From positions 1 to 17,445 of the forward strand of contig JASHWA010000418.1 in the NCBI GenBank assembly GCA_030044325.1: DNA of 17,445 nt, given 5' to 3'. Source of the DNA: Bryobacteraceae bacterium. GTDB lineage: Bacteria; Acidobacteriota; Terriglobia; Bryobacterales; Bryobacteraceae. The translations under genes and the position numbers were made by a program. The notes below the pieces were generated by a model that was not told where the DNA came from, did not search any database, and worked only from the letters and a program-made list of their open reading frames with translations. Below are positions 1 through 7,637 of the stretch, piece after piece. How positions within the stretch are numbered: the stretch's first letter is position 1; every line of letters begins with the position of its first letter.

Positions 1-48
1 CTGGTCGCAATCGGCCGGCGAATAAATGTTTCTGAAAAGTTCATATAA

Positions 49-186
49 GTGGCCAGTGGCCAGTGGTCCGTGGCCCGTTCTTAATTTGATTTGATTTCAC
101 TGCTCTTCCGCTCATTGCCGACTCTTCACCGCAGCGCTCCTTCGCGCTGCCGCCTTACGGGCCACTAGCCGCCGGCCACTGGCCAC
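49..186. repeat. Large imperfect inverted repeat of GTGGCC/GGCCAC units
   Basis: The left arm is 49-76 and the right arm 159-186. The outer 13 bases (GTGGCCAGTGGCC) and the inner 7 (GTGGCCC) pair perfectly, with an 8-base imperfect centre in each arm. The loop is about 82 bases and carries no gene I can support. The right arm touches the TAG stop of the RND gene (186-188), so the element sits exactly at that gene's 3' end. There is no T-tract, so it is not a classical terminator. It resembles the GTGG-unit element at 5672-5737. The rest of 1-185 shows nothing else I can support. Confidence 0.75.
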
Positions 187-3100
187 TAATCCGTAAATCC
201 CAGCTCCGCTCCCTCGATCGTCTCCGGATGCCGCCGCCGCCACCATTCGAGCAGGCTCGACATATACGTGTAAACCACCGGCGTCAGGTACAGTGTCATC
301 ATCTGCGAAACCACCAGGCCGCCGCATACCGCCAGTCCCAGTGGACGCCGCGCTTCGCCGCCCGAACCGTACCCCAGCGCCATCGGCACCGAGCCCAAGA
401 GCGCCGCCCAGGTGGTCATCATGATGGGGCGGAAGCGGATCAGGCAGCCCTGGTAAATCGCCTCCGCCGGCGTCTTGCCGCTCTTGCGTTCCGCTTCTAG
501 CGCAAAATCGATCTGCATGATCGCGTTCTTCTTGACCAGCCCCACCAGCAGCACCAGCCCCACGAAAGAATAAATATTGAGATCGACGTGGAAAATGATC
601 AGCGTCAGCAGCGCGCCCACGCCCGCCGAGGGTAATCCGGAGAGAATCGTGACGGGGTGAATGTAGCTTTCATAGAGCACGCCCAGCACGATGTACACCA
701 CCCCGATCGCGACGATCATCAGCAGCGTCAGGTTTTGAAGCGACTGCTGGAATACCTGCGCCGTTCCGGTGAAGCTCACCTGCATGGTATCGGGCAGCGT
801 CTCCCGCGCGACTTTGCCCAGCCGGTCCACCGCTTCGCCCAGCGATTTTCCGGTTTGCAGGTTGAATGAAATCGTCACCGAGGGCAGCACCGAGGTGTGA
901 TTGATGCTCTGCGGCATCGCGTCTTCTTTCTGGGTCACCACTTCGTTCAGCGGAATCAGCGTACCGTTGGTCGATTTAAACGCGATTTTCGACAAATAAT
1001 CCGCATATTCCTGGTATTTCTGCTGAATTTCCGTCAAAACTTCGTATTGATTGGTGGAAGAGTAAATCGTGGTGGCCCACTGCGGGCCGTAGCCGCTGTA
1101 CAGCGCGCTCTCGATGGTGTTCACGTCCAGGCCGAGCGACGCCGCGCGGTCCCGGTCCACCTGCACCATCACGCGCGGGCTCTTGATCTGGAGATCGCTG
1201 TTGACGTCGGTCACCAGGTCGCGCTCTTTTGCGACCGCGTCCTGCAACCGCACCGACTCCCGCGCCAGCGCGTCCGTATCCGGGCTCAAAATGGTCAGCT
1301 CATACGCCGCGCGCGAGCCTCGCGTTCCGATGTTGATGGTCGGCGGTATGCGCAGGAACGTCTGGAACCCCGGATACCGGCCGATCTGCGGGCGCAGCTT
1401 GTCCATCACCTGCTGCATGGTCATGGTGCGTTCGTTCGCCGGCTTCAGGATGATGTTCATGTTGGCGTTGTTGCCGCTCTGGCCCCCGAAGCCGCCGCCC
1501 ACGCTCGCCATGAACGTGTCCACGTTGGGGTCGCGCTGGATGATGTCGGCCACCTGCTTCTGATACTGCACCATCTTGTAGAACGAAGTCCCCTGCGCGG
1601 CCATCATCTGAAGGCTGATCTGGTCGATGTCCTGGTCCGGGATGAAGCCCTTGGGAACTTTCTCGAACAGGTACCAGGTCAGCCCGATGACGGCGAAAAA
1701 TGCCGCCAGCATTACCGGCCGCACCCGCAGCACGCCCCGGAGAGACCATTCATAGAACCGGTATTGCTGGCGAAAAACCCACTCCATCATCCGGGCGAAA
1801 ACGTTGTCCTTCTTGCCGCTCTGATGCGGGCGCAGGAACCGGCTGCACAGCATCGGCGTCAGAGTGATCGAAACCATGCCCGAAATCAGGATCGCCGTCA
1901 CGATGGTCACCGCGAACTCCCGGAACAGCCGGCCCAGAATTCCGCTCATGAACAGAATCGGAATGAACACCGCGGCGAGCGAGATGGTCATCGAAACGAT
2001 CGTGAACCCGATTTCCTTCGACCCGATCAGCGCCGCCTCGAACGGCTCGGTGCCCTGCTCGATATGCCGCACGATGTTTTCGAGCATCACGATGGCGTCG
2101 TCCACGATGAATCCCACCGCCAGAATGAGAGCCATCATGGACATGTTGTCGAGGCTGAAGTTGAGCGCCGCCATCACCGCGAAAGTTCCCAGGATGGTGA
2201 ACGGCAGCGCCAGGCTGGGAATCACCGTCGCCGAAAGCTTGCGCAGGAAGAAAAAGATCACCATGATCACCAGAACCAGCGTGATCAGCATGGTGACCTG
2301 CACGTCGTTGAACGCGCGCCGGATGCTCTGGGAACGGTCGCCGCGCACCAGCAGGTGCAGCGCCGGAGGAATCTCCGCCTGAAACAGCGGAAGCAGATCC
2401 CGGACGCGGTCGGTCACTTCAATAGTGTTGGTCCCCGGTTGGCGCAGTACGCTGAGCGTCACCGCGCGCGCGGCGGTCAGCTTGCCCGTCTTTTCGTCGC
2501 GCGTGTACAGCCAGGACGCCTGTTTGTCGTCCTGCACGCTGTCGATCACGTTGGCGATGTCTTTGAGATACACCGCGCGCCCGTTCACGAAGGAAACGAT
2601 CAGGTTGCGGAACTGCGCCGCGTTCATCAACTGCCCGTTCGCGTATATGTTGTACGCGGTGGTCGGGCCGTACAGAATCCCCAGCGGCGTGTTGACGTTC
2701 CAGTTGCCGAGCGCGGTGTTGATCTCGTTCAGCCCGATCCGCTTGGCGCTCAGACGGTCCGGATCGATCTGCACCCGCACCGCGTATTTCTGCTGGCCCT
2801 GCACCTGCACCTGGCTCACGCCGTTGATCATGGAGATGCGCGGCGCGATCTGCGTCTCGGCAAATTCGTCGATGGTGGACATCGGCAGCGTGTCCGAGAT
2901 CAGGCTCAGGAAAATGATCGGCATCTCCGACGGATTCTGCTTGTGGAAGGACGGTGGCGCGGGCAATCCGGCGGGAAGCAGCGGAGTGACCGCCGCGATC
3001 GCGCTCTGCACGTCCACCGCCGCGCCTTCAATATCGCGATCCAGGCTGAATTGCAGATTGATGTTGGTCGAGCCGGTCGAGCTGCGCGAGGTCATCGAAT

Positions 3101-3332
3101 CGAGACCCGCGATTCCCGTGAACTGCCGCTCCAGCACCGACGCGACCGAGCTCGACATGGTCGCCGGATCCGCTCCCGGCAGGCTCGCGCTCACGCTGAT
3201 GGTGGGATAATCCACCATCGGCAGGTCGCTCACCGGCATCGATTTGTAGGCGATCACGCCGAACAGCGTGATGCCCGCCATCAGCAAGCTGGTAGCGATC
3301 GGACGTCGAATGAAAACTTCCGAAACGTTCAC
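186..3332 (-). CDS. RND multidrug efflux pump, HAE1 family (MdtB/MdtC-like)
   Basis: This is the inner-membrane proton/drug antiporter of a tripartite efflux pump. Its 1048 residues match the usual length of HAE1 pumps. The N-terminus (FIRRPIATSLLMAG) is TM1, followed by the porter-domain motif with PGADPATM. The TM4 proton-relay pair is D411-D412 in VDDAIVMLEN, and the TM10 lysine is K935 in KKNAIMQIDF, equivalent to the Asp407/Asp408/Lys940 relay of AcrB. PPSFHKQNPSEMPI resembles MdtB/MdtC rather than AcrB. The start is GTG at 3332, supported by a Shine-Dalgarno GAGGTG about 9 bases upstream. The adaptor gene ends 30 bases upstream, so the two are probably co-transcribed. Only one RND subunit is present, whereas MdtB and MdtC work as a pair. 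The substrate cannot be read from sequence; lipophilic drugs or bile-salt-like compounds are known for the family. Confidence 0.95.
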   Translation of the reverse strand: MNVSEVFIRRPIATSLLMAGITLFGVIAYKSMPVSDLPMVDYPTISVSASLPGADPATMSSSVASVLERQFTGIAGLDSMTSRSSTGSTNINLQFSLDRDIEGAAVDVQSAIAAVTPLLPAGLPAPPSFHKQNPSEMPIIFLSLISDTLPMSTIDEFAETQIAPRISMINGVSQVQVQGQQKYAVRVQIDPDRLSAKRIGLNEINTALGNWNVNTPLGILYGPTTAYNIYANGQLMNAAQFRNLIVSFVNGRAVYLKDIANVIDSVQDDKQASWLYTRDEKTGKLTAARAVTLSVLRQPGTNTIEVTDRVRDLLPLFQAEIPPALHLLVRGDRSQSIRRAFNDVQVTMLITLVLVIMVIFFFLRKLSATVIPSLALPFTILGTFAVMAALNFSLDNMSMMALILAVGFIVDDAIVMLENIVRHIEQGTEPFEAALIGSKEIGFTIVSMTISLAAVFIPILFMSGILGRLFREFAVTIVTAILISGMVSITLTPMLCSRFLRPHQSGKKDNVFARMMEWVFRQQYRFYEWSLRGVLRVRPVMLAAFFAVIGLTWYLFEKVPKGFIPDQDIDQISLQMMAAQGTSFYKMVQYQKQVADIIQRDPNVDTFMASVGGGFGGQSGNNANMNIILKPANERTMTMQQVMDKLRPQIGRYPGFQTFLRIPPTINIGTRGSRAAYELTILSPDTDALARESVRLQDAVAKERDLVTDVNSDLQIKSPRVMVQVDRDRAASLGLDVNTIESALYSGYGPQWATTIYSSTNQYEVLTEIQQKYQEYADYLSKIAFKSTNGTLIPLNEVVTQKEDAMPQSINHTSVLPSVTISFNLQTGKSLGEAVDRLGKVARETLPDTMQVSFTGTAQVFQQSLQNLTLLMIVAIGVVYIVLGVLYESYIHPVTILSGLPSAGVGALLTLIIFHVDLNIYSFVGLVLLVGLVKKNAIMQIDFALEAERKSGKTPAEAIYQGCLIRFRPIMMTTWAALLGSVPMALGYGSGGEARRPLGLAVCGGLVVSQMMTLYLTPVVYTYMSSLLEWWRRRHPETIEGAELGFTD

Positions 3333-3362
3333 CTGATTTGCACCTCGCGTGAGTTCCGGCGC

Positions 3363-4730
3363 TTAGCTCGTTTTTCCCTGTCCCTGCCCTCGGCCCTGCC
3401 CGTCGCCCCGCCGTCCGCGCCCGCGTCCGCGCCCGCCGCTGTCGCCTCCGCCGCCGCCCGGGTTGTTGGCGTCGCGAATCGCCACAGTCGCGCCGGGGGC
3501 CAGGCGCAACTGGCCTTCCGTCACCACCGTTTCGCCTTCTTCCAGACCCTGGTTGATCACCAGATCCTGCCCCACCCTCGGACCCAGCTTCACCGGCCTC
3601 GCCGCGACCTTTCGGCTGTCGTCGACCACATACACGAAATTGCCGTCCTGCCCGTTCTGCACGGCCTGGTTCGGAACCACCAGCGCGTTGGGCCGCGTGG
3701 TCAACTGCAAAACCACGTTCACATACTGCCCCGGCCATAATTTGTGATCCGAGTTCGGGAACGTGCCTTTCAGCTTGATCGTTCCCGTGGTCATATCGAC
3801 GTTGTTATCGACAAAGGTCAGCACGCCGGTTTCTTTCACCGCTTCGCCGTCCTGGGTCGTCGCCATGACCGGAAGTTTTCCCTCCGCCATGTACCTCTTG
3901 ATATCGGCGAGATTGGTTTCCGGAACCGCGAATGTGACGTAGGTCGGCTCAAGCTGCGTGATGGTGATCAGGTTGGTGGTGTTCGCCGCGACCACGTTGC
4001 CCTGTTTGACCGCCAGGTTTCCGGTTTTCCCGTCGATCGGCGAGGTGATCGACGTGAAGCCCAGCTGCACCTGCGCGTTCTCGATGGTCGCCTCGTCCGA
4101 AGCGATGGTCGCGCGCGTGCTATCGATCGCCGCTTTGTCCGCCAAAACCGACTGCGCCAGCGTATCCGCGTTGGTCCGGTATTGATCGCCCTGTTCTTTC
4201 GAAACAATTCCCTGATCGAACAGTTTTCCGTAGCGCTCCGCTTCCTGCCGGGCGTATTTTTCCGAAGCGATGTCGCGCGCCAGGTTTGCTTCCGCCTGCC
4301 CCAGCAGAGCCTTGTCGCGTTCAAGCGCGGCTTTGCTCTGCGCGAGCGTCGCCTCCAGCGGCCGCGGATCGATCTGGAACAGCTTCTGCCCCTTCTTGAC
4401 GATGTCCCCTTCTTTGAAAAGCACTTCCGTCAACTGGCCGCCGACCTGCGGGATCGCCGTGATGGTCGAAAAAGCCTCCACGTTGCCGACCACCGCGACT
4501 TCGATCGGCACGTCCTTTTGGGACACTTTCGCCACCGTGACCGGAACCGGGCCCCCACCGTCGAAGCTGCGCCGTCCGCGACCGCCGCCCTTTCCGGCTT
4601 TGTTCGCGTCGGTGCCATCGGCGATCGTAGTCGAGCCTGCGCAGCCATGCAGCAAAATCATTGCAGCGGCTAAGGATACGAAAGCGGCCCATGCCTTCGT
4701 TCGCGTGGAATTGGAGAAAAGTCTAATCAC
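3363..4730 (-). CDS. RND efflux periplasmic adaptor (membrane fusion protein), putative lipoprotein
   Basis: This is the AcrA/MdtA-type adaptor that bridges the inner-membrane pump to an outer-membrane channel. The 455-residue protein starts at GTG 4730 and has a signal peptide ending LLHGC, so Cys30 is a likely lipidation site, although His at -2 is atypical. The order is a first lipoyl half-motif (VGGQLTEVLFKEGDIVKKGQ), an alpha-hairpin coiled coil (about 110-200), a second lipoyl half (FTSITSPIDGKTGNLAVKQG), a beta-barrel, and a membrane-proximal domain (PNQAVQNG). It lies 30 bases upstream of the pump gene and is probably its dedicated partner. It carries Gly/Arg-rich segments at both ends: about residues 44-60, and a 34-residue tail from about 422 with repeated RG and QG. 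I see no clear Shine-Dalgarno at this GTG, so the start is less certain than the gene. Confidence 0.93.
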   Translation of the reverse strand: MIRLFSNSTRTKAWAAFVSLAAAMILLHGCAGSTTIADGTDANKAGKGGGRGRRSFDGGGPVPVTVAKVSQKDVPIEVAVVGNVEAFSTITAIPQVGGQLTEVLFKEGDIVKKGQKLFQIDPRPLEATLAQSKAALERDKALLGQAEANLARDIASEKYARQEAERYGKLFDQGIVSKEQGDQYRTNADTLAQSVLADKAAIDSTRATIASDEATIENAQVQLGFTSITSPIDGKTGNLAVKQGNVVAANTTNLITITQLEPTYVTFAVPETNLADIKRYMAEGKLPVMATTQDGEAVKETGVLTFVDNNVDMTTGTIKLKGTFPNSDHKLWPGQYVNVVLQLTTRPNALVVPNQAVQNGQDGNFVYVVDDSRKVAARPVKLGPRVGQDLVINQGLEEGETVVTEGQLRLAPGATVAIRDANNPGGGGGDSGGRGRGRGRRGDGQGRGQGQGKTS

Positions 4731-5027
4731 AAGTCAGGCTACCAGTATACTGCCTCGATAAGTCTATGAATGGGGCGTTGACCGAGGCGTTTAGGTTACG
4801 GTTTTACAGGTGTTTACGCGCCCAAATTTGATCGATTTTGTATGCCATTCGGCAGATGCACCCGACCACTCCGGCGTCGGCCTTTGATTCACTTGGGATA
4901 GTGCCGGCGAGGCCCGACGGTAAATACAGCGCGTTGCTCATCGGTCCACATAAGTCCGAGTCGGCTCCGGCGTGCCATACTAAATGATTTAGTCCTTCAC
5001 GTGCCCCAAAACCCTGTTGTGTCCCAG
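4731..5027. other. Divergent intergenic region between efflux operon and cmk
   Basis: These 297 bases separate the leftward efflux operon from rightward cmk, so both promoters should lie here. On the minus strand TATACT occurs about 20-25 bases upstream of the adaptor start, a fair -10 match, but with no good -35. On the plus strand TTGACC near 4789 has no convincing -10 partner. A perfect 15-base palindrome lies at 4979-4993. I see no open reading frame I would call real. Confidence 0.5.
4979..4993. promoter_or_regulatory. Perfect 15-bp palindrome upstream of cmk, possible operator
   Basis: ACTAAATGATTTAGT has 7-base arms that pair perfectly around a central G. It lies 34 bases upstream of the cmk ATG at 5028, in an AT-rich patch within GC-rich sequence, where a promoter or operator would be expected. 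That it binds a dimeric repressor is inference only. The CACGTG just downstream (4999-5004) is a second, shorter palindrome. Confidence 0.35.
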
Positions 5028-5666
5028 ATGATTATCGCGATCGACGGCCCGGCCGGGGCCGGTAAGAGCACCATCGCGCGATCGCTCGCCCGGCGTCTCG
5101 GCGCGACGTACATTGATACCGGAGCGATGTACCGCGCCGTCGCGTTATGGGCGCTGCGGGCCGGAATCCCGCTCGACGACATGCACAAACTGGAACAGCT
5201 TGCGCGGGCCGCGCACATTGAATTTGCCGGGGACGTAATCCGGTTGAACGGCGAGGACGTGACCGCGGAAATCCGCCGTCCCGAGGTGACCGACGCGGCG
5301 TCCAAAGTTTCGATCGTCCCCGGCGTTCGCCGCGCGATGCGCGCGGAGCAGCGCCGCATCGGAGCCGAAAATTCCGTGGTGATGGAAGGCCGCGATATCG
5401 GGACCGTGGTTTTTCCCCAGGCGCAGGTGAAGATTTATCTGGATGCCGATCCGCACGTCCGCGCCGGGCGCCGCGCGAAGGAAACCGGAGCGGCCGTCGA
5501 TCGCGTCGAGCGCGAAATCGCCGAGCGCGACACGCGCGACCGCTCCCGCCGCGAGGCCCCCCTGATCCAGGCTCCCGATGCCGAATATATCGACTCCACC
5601 GGGCTCACGCCGGACCAGGTGGAGGAAGCGATTTTGAAGATTATACGGAAGAGAACGTCAAATTGA
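5028..5666 (+). CDS. cmk: Cytidylate kinase
   Basis: This cytoplasmic enzyme phosphorylates CMP and dCMP with ATP in pyrimidine nucleotide salvage and recycling. From ATG 5028 it has 212 residues, normal for bacterial Cmk. Diagnostic features are the N-terminal P-loop GPAGAGKST, the substrate-binding YIDTGAMYRAVALWAL, the VMEGRDIGTVVFP motif, IYLDAD, and the lid/C-terminal segment ERDTRDRSRREAPL. I chose ATG 5028 because the protein then begins MIIAIDGPAG, as family members do. GTG codons at 5001 and 5019 are in frame and could add up to nine residues. None of the three has a clear Shine-Dalgarno. An aspartokinase gene follows on the same strand, separated by an inverted-repeat element. Confidence 0.96.
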   Translation: MIIAIDGPAGAGKSTIARSLARRLGATYIDTGAMYRAVALWALRAGIPLDDMHKLEQLARAAHIEFAGDVIRLNGEDVTAEIRRPEVTDAASKVSIVPGVRRAMRAEQRRIGAENSVVMEGRDIGTVVFPQAQVKIYLDADPHVRAGRRAKETGAAVDRVEREIAERDTRDRSRREAPLIQAPDAEYIDSTGLTPDQVEEAILKIIRKRTSN

Positions 5667-5671
5667 AGTGA

Positions 5672-5737
5672 GTGGTCTGTGGTAAGTGGTTCGTCGCCGG
5701 TTCGCTCCACGCCGGCGAACCACTTACCACTAACCAC
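5672..5737. repeat. GTGG/CCAC inverted repeat between cmk and lysC
   Basis: The left arm 5672-5693 and right arm 5716-5737 pair over 22 bases with a 2-base mismatch; the core GTGGTAAGTGGTTCG/CGAACCACTTACCAC is perfect. Inside the loop, GCCGG at 5695-5700 and CCGGC at 5711-5715 can extend the stem with a small bulge. The element starts 6 bases after the cmk stop and ends 4 bases before the likely lysC ATG. The unit GTGGTCTGTGGT resembles GTGGTCCGTGGC of the element at 49-186, suggesting one repeat family. There is no T-tract. Confidence 0.8.
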
Positions 5738-5741
5738 GAAC

Positions 5742-7148
5742 ATGCTTTTAGTCATGAAATTCGGCGGCACCAGCATGGGCTCGGCCGAGCGCATTCGCGT
5801 CGCGGCGCGCATCTCGCGTGAGCAGCATCAGCGGCGGCCGGTGGTGGTGGTCGTTTCGGCCATGTCCAAAATTACCGACCTGCTGCTCGACTCTCTGCGC
5901 AAGGCCGAGGCCGGCGATCAGTCCGACCTCGACCAGAACTTGAAGACCCTCTACGCGCGCCATTTCGAATGCTGCCGCGAGCTGCTTCCGCCCGCGCGCC
6001 AGGAAGCTGCGCTCGCCGGGATCCACGGCCTGATCGGCGAATTTTCACGCATCGCCAAAGGCTGCCTGATGCTCAACGACCGTCCGCCGCGCTCGATCGA
6101 CGAAGCCGTCGCCATCGGCGAACGGCTGAGCGCGCTGATGATGGCCGAATATCTCGAATCCGAAGGCGTTCCCGCGGCCGCGGTCAACGGAGCCGACGTG
6201 ATCGCCACGGACGCGGTTTTCGGGAATGCCACGCCGCTCATGGACGCCACGCGGGAGCGCGCCGCGAAAATCCTCCGCCCCTTGCTCGATCAAAACATCC
6301 TCCCGGTGATGACCGGGTTCAACGGATCGACTCTCGACGGACGGCCGACCACGCTCGGCCGCGGGGGGTCCGATTTTTCCGCGTCGATCGCCGCCGCCGC
6401 GCTCGATGCGAGCGAGCTGTGGATCTGGACCGACGTCGACGGAATCATGACCGGCGACCCGCGCCTGGTGCCCGACGCCCGCGTGCTCGACGCGGTTACC
6501 TATAACGAAGCCGCCGAGCTCGCCTATAACGGCGCCAAGGTTCTGCATCCGCGCACGCTTGCGCCGCTGGTGGAACGCCACATTCCGGTGTGGAGCAAGA
6601 ACAGCTTCGCGCCCGAAAAACCCGGCACCCGCATCGTCCCCAAAATCGAAAGCACACGCGGCCCGCATGCGGTGACCTCCATGGCCGACGTCGCGCTGGT
6701 CTCGATCGAGCCCGCTAACTCCGTGCTGAGCGGAACCAAGGTGATGGCGCGGGCGCTCGGCGCGCTGGCCCGGGCCAACGTCGAGGTTCTGGCCATCACC
6801 AGCTCCAGCTATCGCCAGAATTTCTGTTTCCTGGTGCGCCAATCCGAGCTCGAGCGCGTGACCGAATATCTCGAAGAAAGCCTGTCGCTCGAATTCGCGC
6901 ACGGATACCTGAAGCCGGTGAGCGTGGACTGCCATGTCGGCCTGATCGCCGTGGTCGGCGAAGGAATGCGCGGAACTCCCGGTCTCGCCGGCCGCATTTT
7001 CACCGCGATTTCGCGCGAAAAAATCAACATCATCGCCATCGCGCAGGGGTCGAGCGAGCTGACCATCGCCATTGTCGTCCATCGCGACGGCCTCAACCGG
7101 GCGGTGCAGGCAATCCATCGCGAGTGCGGATTGGGCGTTGCAAACTGA
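5742..7148 (+). CDS. lysC: Aspartokinase (aspartate kinase), monofunctional LysC type
   Basis: It catalyses ATP-dependent phosphorylation of L-aspartate, the first step to lysine, threonine, methionine and diaminopimelate. The 468 residues match the longer LysC/ThrA-like class. Visible motifs are KFGGTSMGSAERI at the N-terminus, VVSAMSKITD, the catalytic/substrate segment GERLSALMMAEYL, TLGRGGSDFSAS, WTDVDGIMTGDPR, and KVLHPRTLAPL. Two C-terminal ACT regulatory domains follow (about 325-468), suggesting feedback control by an amino acid, most often lysine in this class. No homoserine dehydrogenase domain is attached. The frame stays open back to GTG 5679, but that stretch encodes the inverted repeat, so I start at ATG 5742; ATG 5754 is also possible. 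Neither has a visible Shine-Dalgarno. Confidence 0.95.
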   Translation: MLLVMKFGGTSMGSAERIRVAARISREQHQRRPVVVVVSAMSKITDLLLDSLRKAEAGDQSDLDQNLKTLYARHFECCRELLPPARQEAALAGIHGLIGEFSRIAKGCLMLNDRPPRSIDEAVAIGERLSALMMAEYLESEGVPAAAVNGADVIATDAVFGNATPLMDATRERAAKILRPLLDQNILPVMTGFNGSTLDGRPTTLGRGGSDFSASIAAAALDASELWIWTDVDGIMTGDPRLVPDARVLDAVTYNEAAELAYNGAKVLHPRTLAPLVERHIPVWSKNSFAPEKPGTRIVPKIESTRGPHAVTSMADVALVSIEPANSVLSGTKVMARALGALARANVEVLAITSSSYRQNFCFLVRQSELERVTEYLEESLSLEFAHGYLKPVSVDCHVGLIAVVGEGMRGTPGLAGRIFTAISREKINIIAIAQGSSELTIAIVVHRDGLNRAVQAIHRECGLGVAN

Positions 7149-7194
7149 GCGAGCGCGGTGATTTGTCCCGATCATCGTCCACATATTCGAGACG

Positions 7195-7209
7195 GTTACT
7201 TGTGGTAAC
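7195..7209. promoter_or_regulatory. Short inverted repeat GTTAC-N5-GTAAC upstream of receiver gene
   Basis: A 5-base perfect inverted repeat with a 5-base spacer lies 45 bases upstream of the ATG at 7255, in the 106-base gap after lysC. It could be an operator or chance. I find no good sigma-70 promoter around it. Confidence 0.2.
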
Positions 7210-7254
7210 ATCAAACTTACCCCGCCGTAGCTGTTTACCAGGAAATTCCAACTC

Positions 7255-7626
7255 ATGCCCGAACAAAACAAGATTGTCGCTGTGCTGAGCGATCTCTTCT
7301 TTACCGTGAAGATCAACGAATCGGCCAAGCGCGCCGGATTTCCCATCACCTTCGTCAAGAGCGAACAGGACGTGCTGGCGCAGGCGGCCCAAAAGCCCGC
7401 GCTGATGATCTTCGATCTGAATTTTTCAGGCGTCGATCCGCTGGAGTTGATTCGCAAACTGAAATCCGCCGCGGAAACGCGGGATATCAGCGTAATCGGC
7501 TATGTCTCGCACGTGCAGGGCGATCTGAAACAGGCGGCGCAGGAAGCCGGATGCGACATGGTGCTGGCGCGGTCGGCGTTTTCCCAAAATCTGCCGCAGA
7601 TTCTGAAGCGCCACTCTGCCGTTTAG
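7255..7626 (+). CDS. Stand-alone response-regulator receiver-like protein, partly degenerate
   Basis: The 123-residue protein looks like a single CheY-type receiver with no output domain. The beta3 phospho-acceptor equivalent is D54 in LMIFDLNFSG, and S85 sits at the conserved Thr/Ser switch. The conserved Lys before the last helix is replaced by Arg (R106 in LARSAF), and the acidic pocket shows only D13 rather than a pair of acids. Phosphorylation is therefore possible but not assured. AGGAAA lies about 11 bases upstream of the ATG, a weak Shine-Dalgarno. It follows lysC by 106 bases and converges on the minus-strand pair ending at 7638. No histidine kinase is nearby, so its partner is unknown. 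Function beyond protein-protein signalling cannot be named. Confidence 0.75.
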   Translation: MPEQNKIVAVLSDLFFTVKINESAKRAGFPITFVKSEQDVLAQAAQKPALMIFDLNFSGVDPLELIRKLKSAAETRDISVIGYVSHVQGDLKQAAQEAGCDMVLARSAFSQNLPQILKRHSAV

Positions 7627-7637
7627 CGGCCGATACT

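Noticed and set aside
897..3740. 947-residue open frame on the plus strand opposite the RND pump and adaptor
   Set aside because: It mirrors the codon pattern of the true genes, is rich in His, Arg and Asp, shows no domain, and spans two genes and their gap.
5679..5741. N-terminal extension of aspartokinase from GTG 5679
   Set aside because: The added 21 residues are encoded by the inverted repeat, and the family starts at about MKFGGTS.
6045..7457. 470-residue minus-strand frame across lysC and the receiver gene
   Set aside because: It covers parts of two recognisable plus-strand genes and has no recognisable motif.
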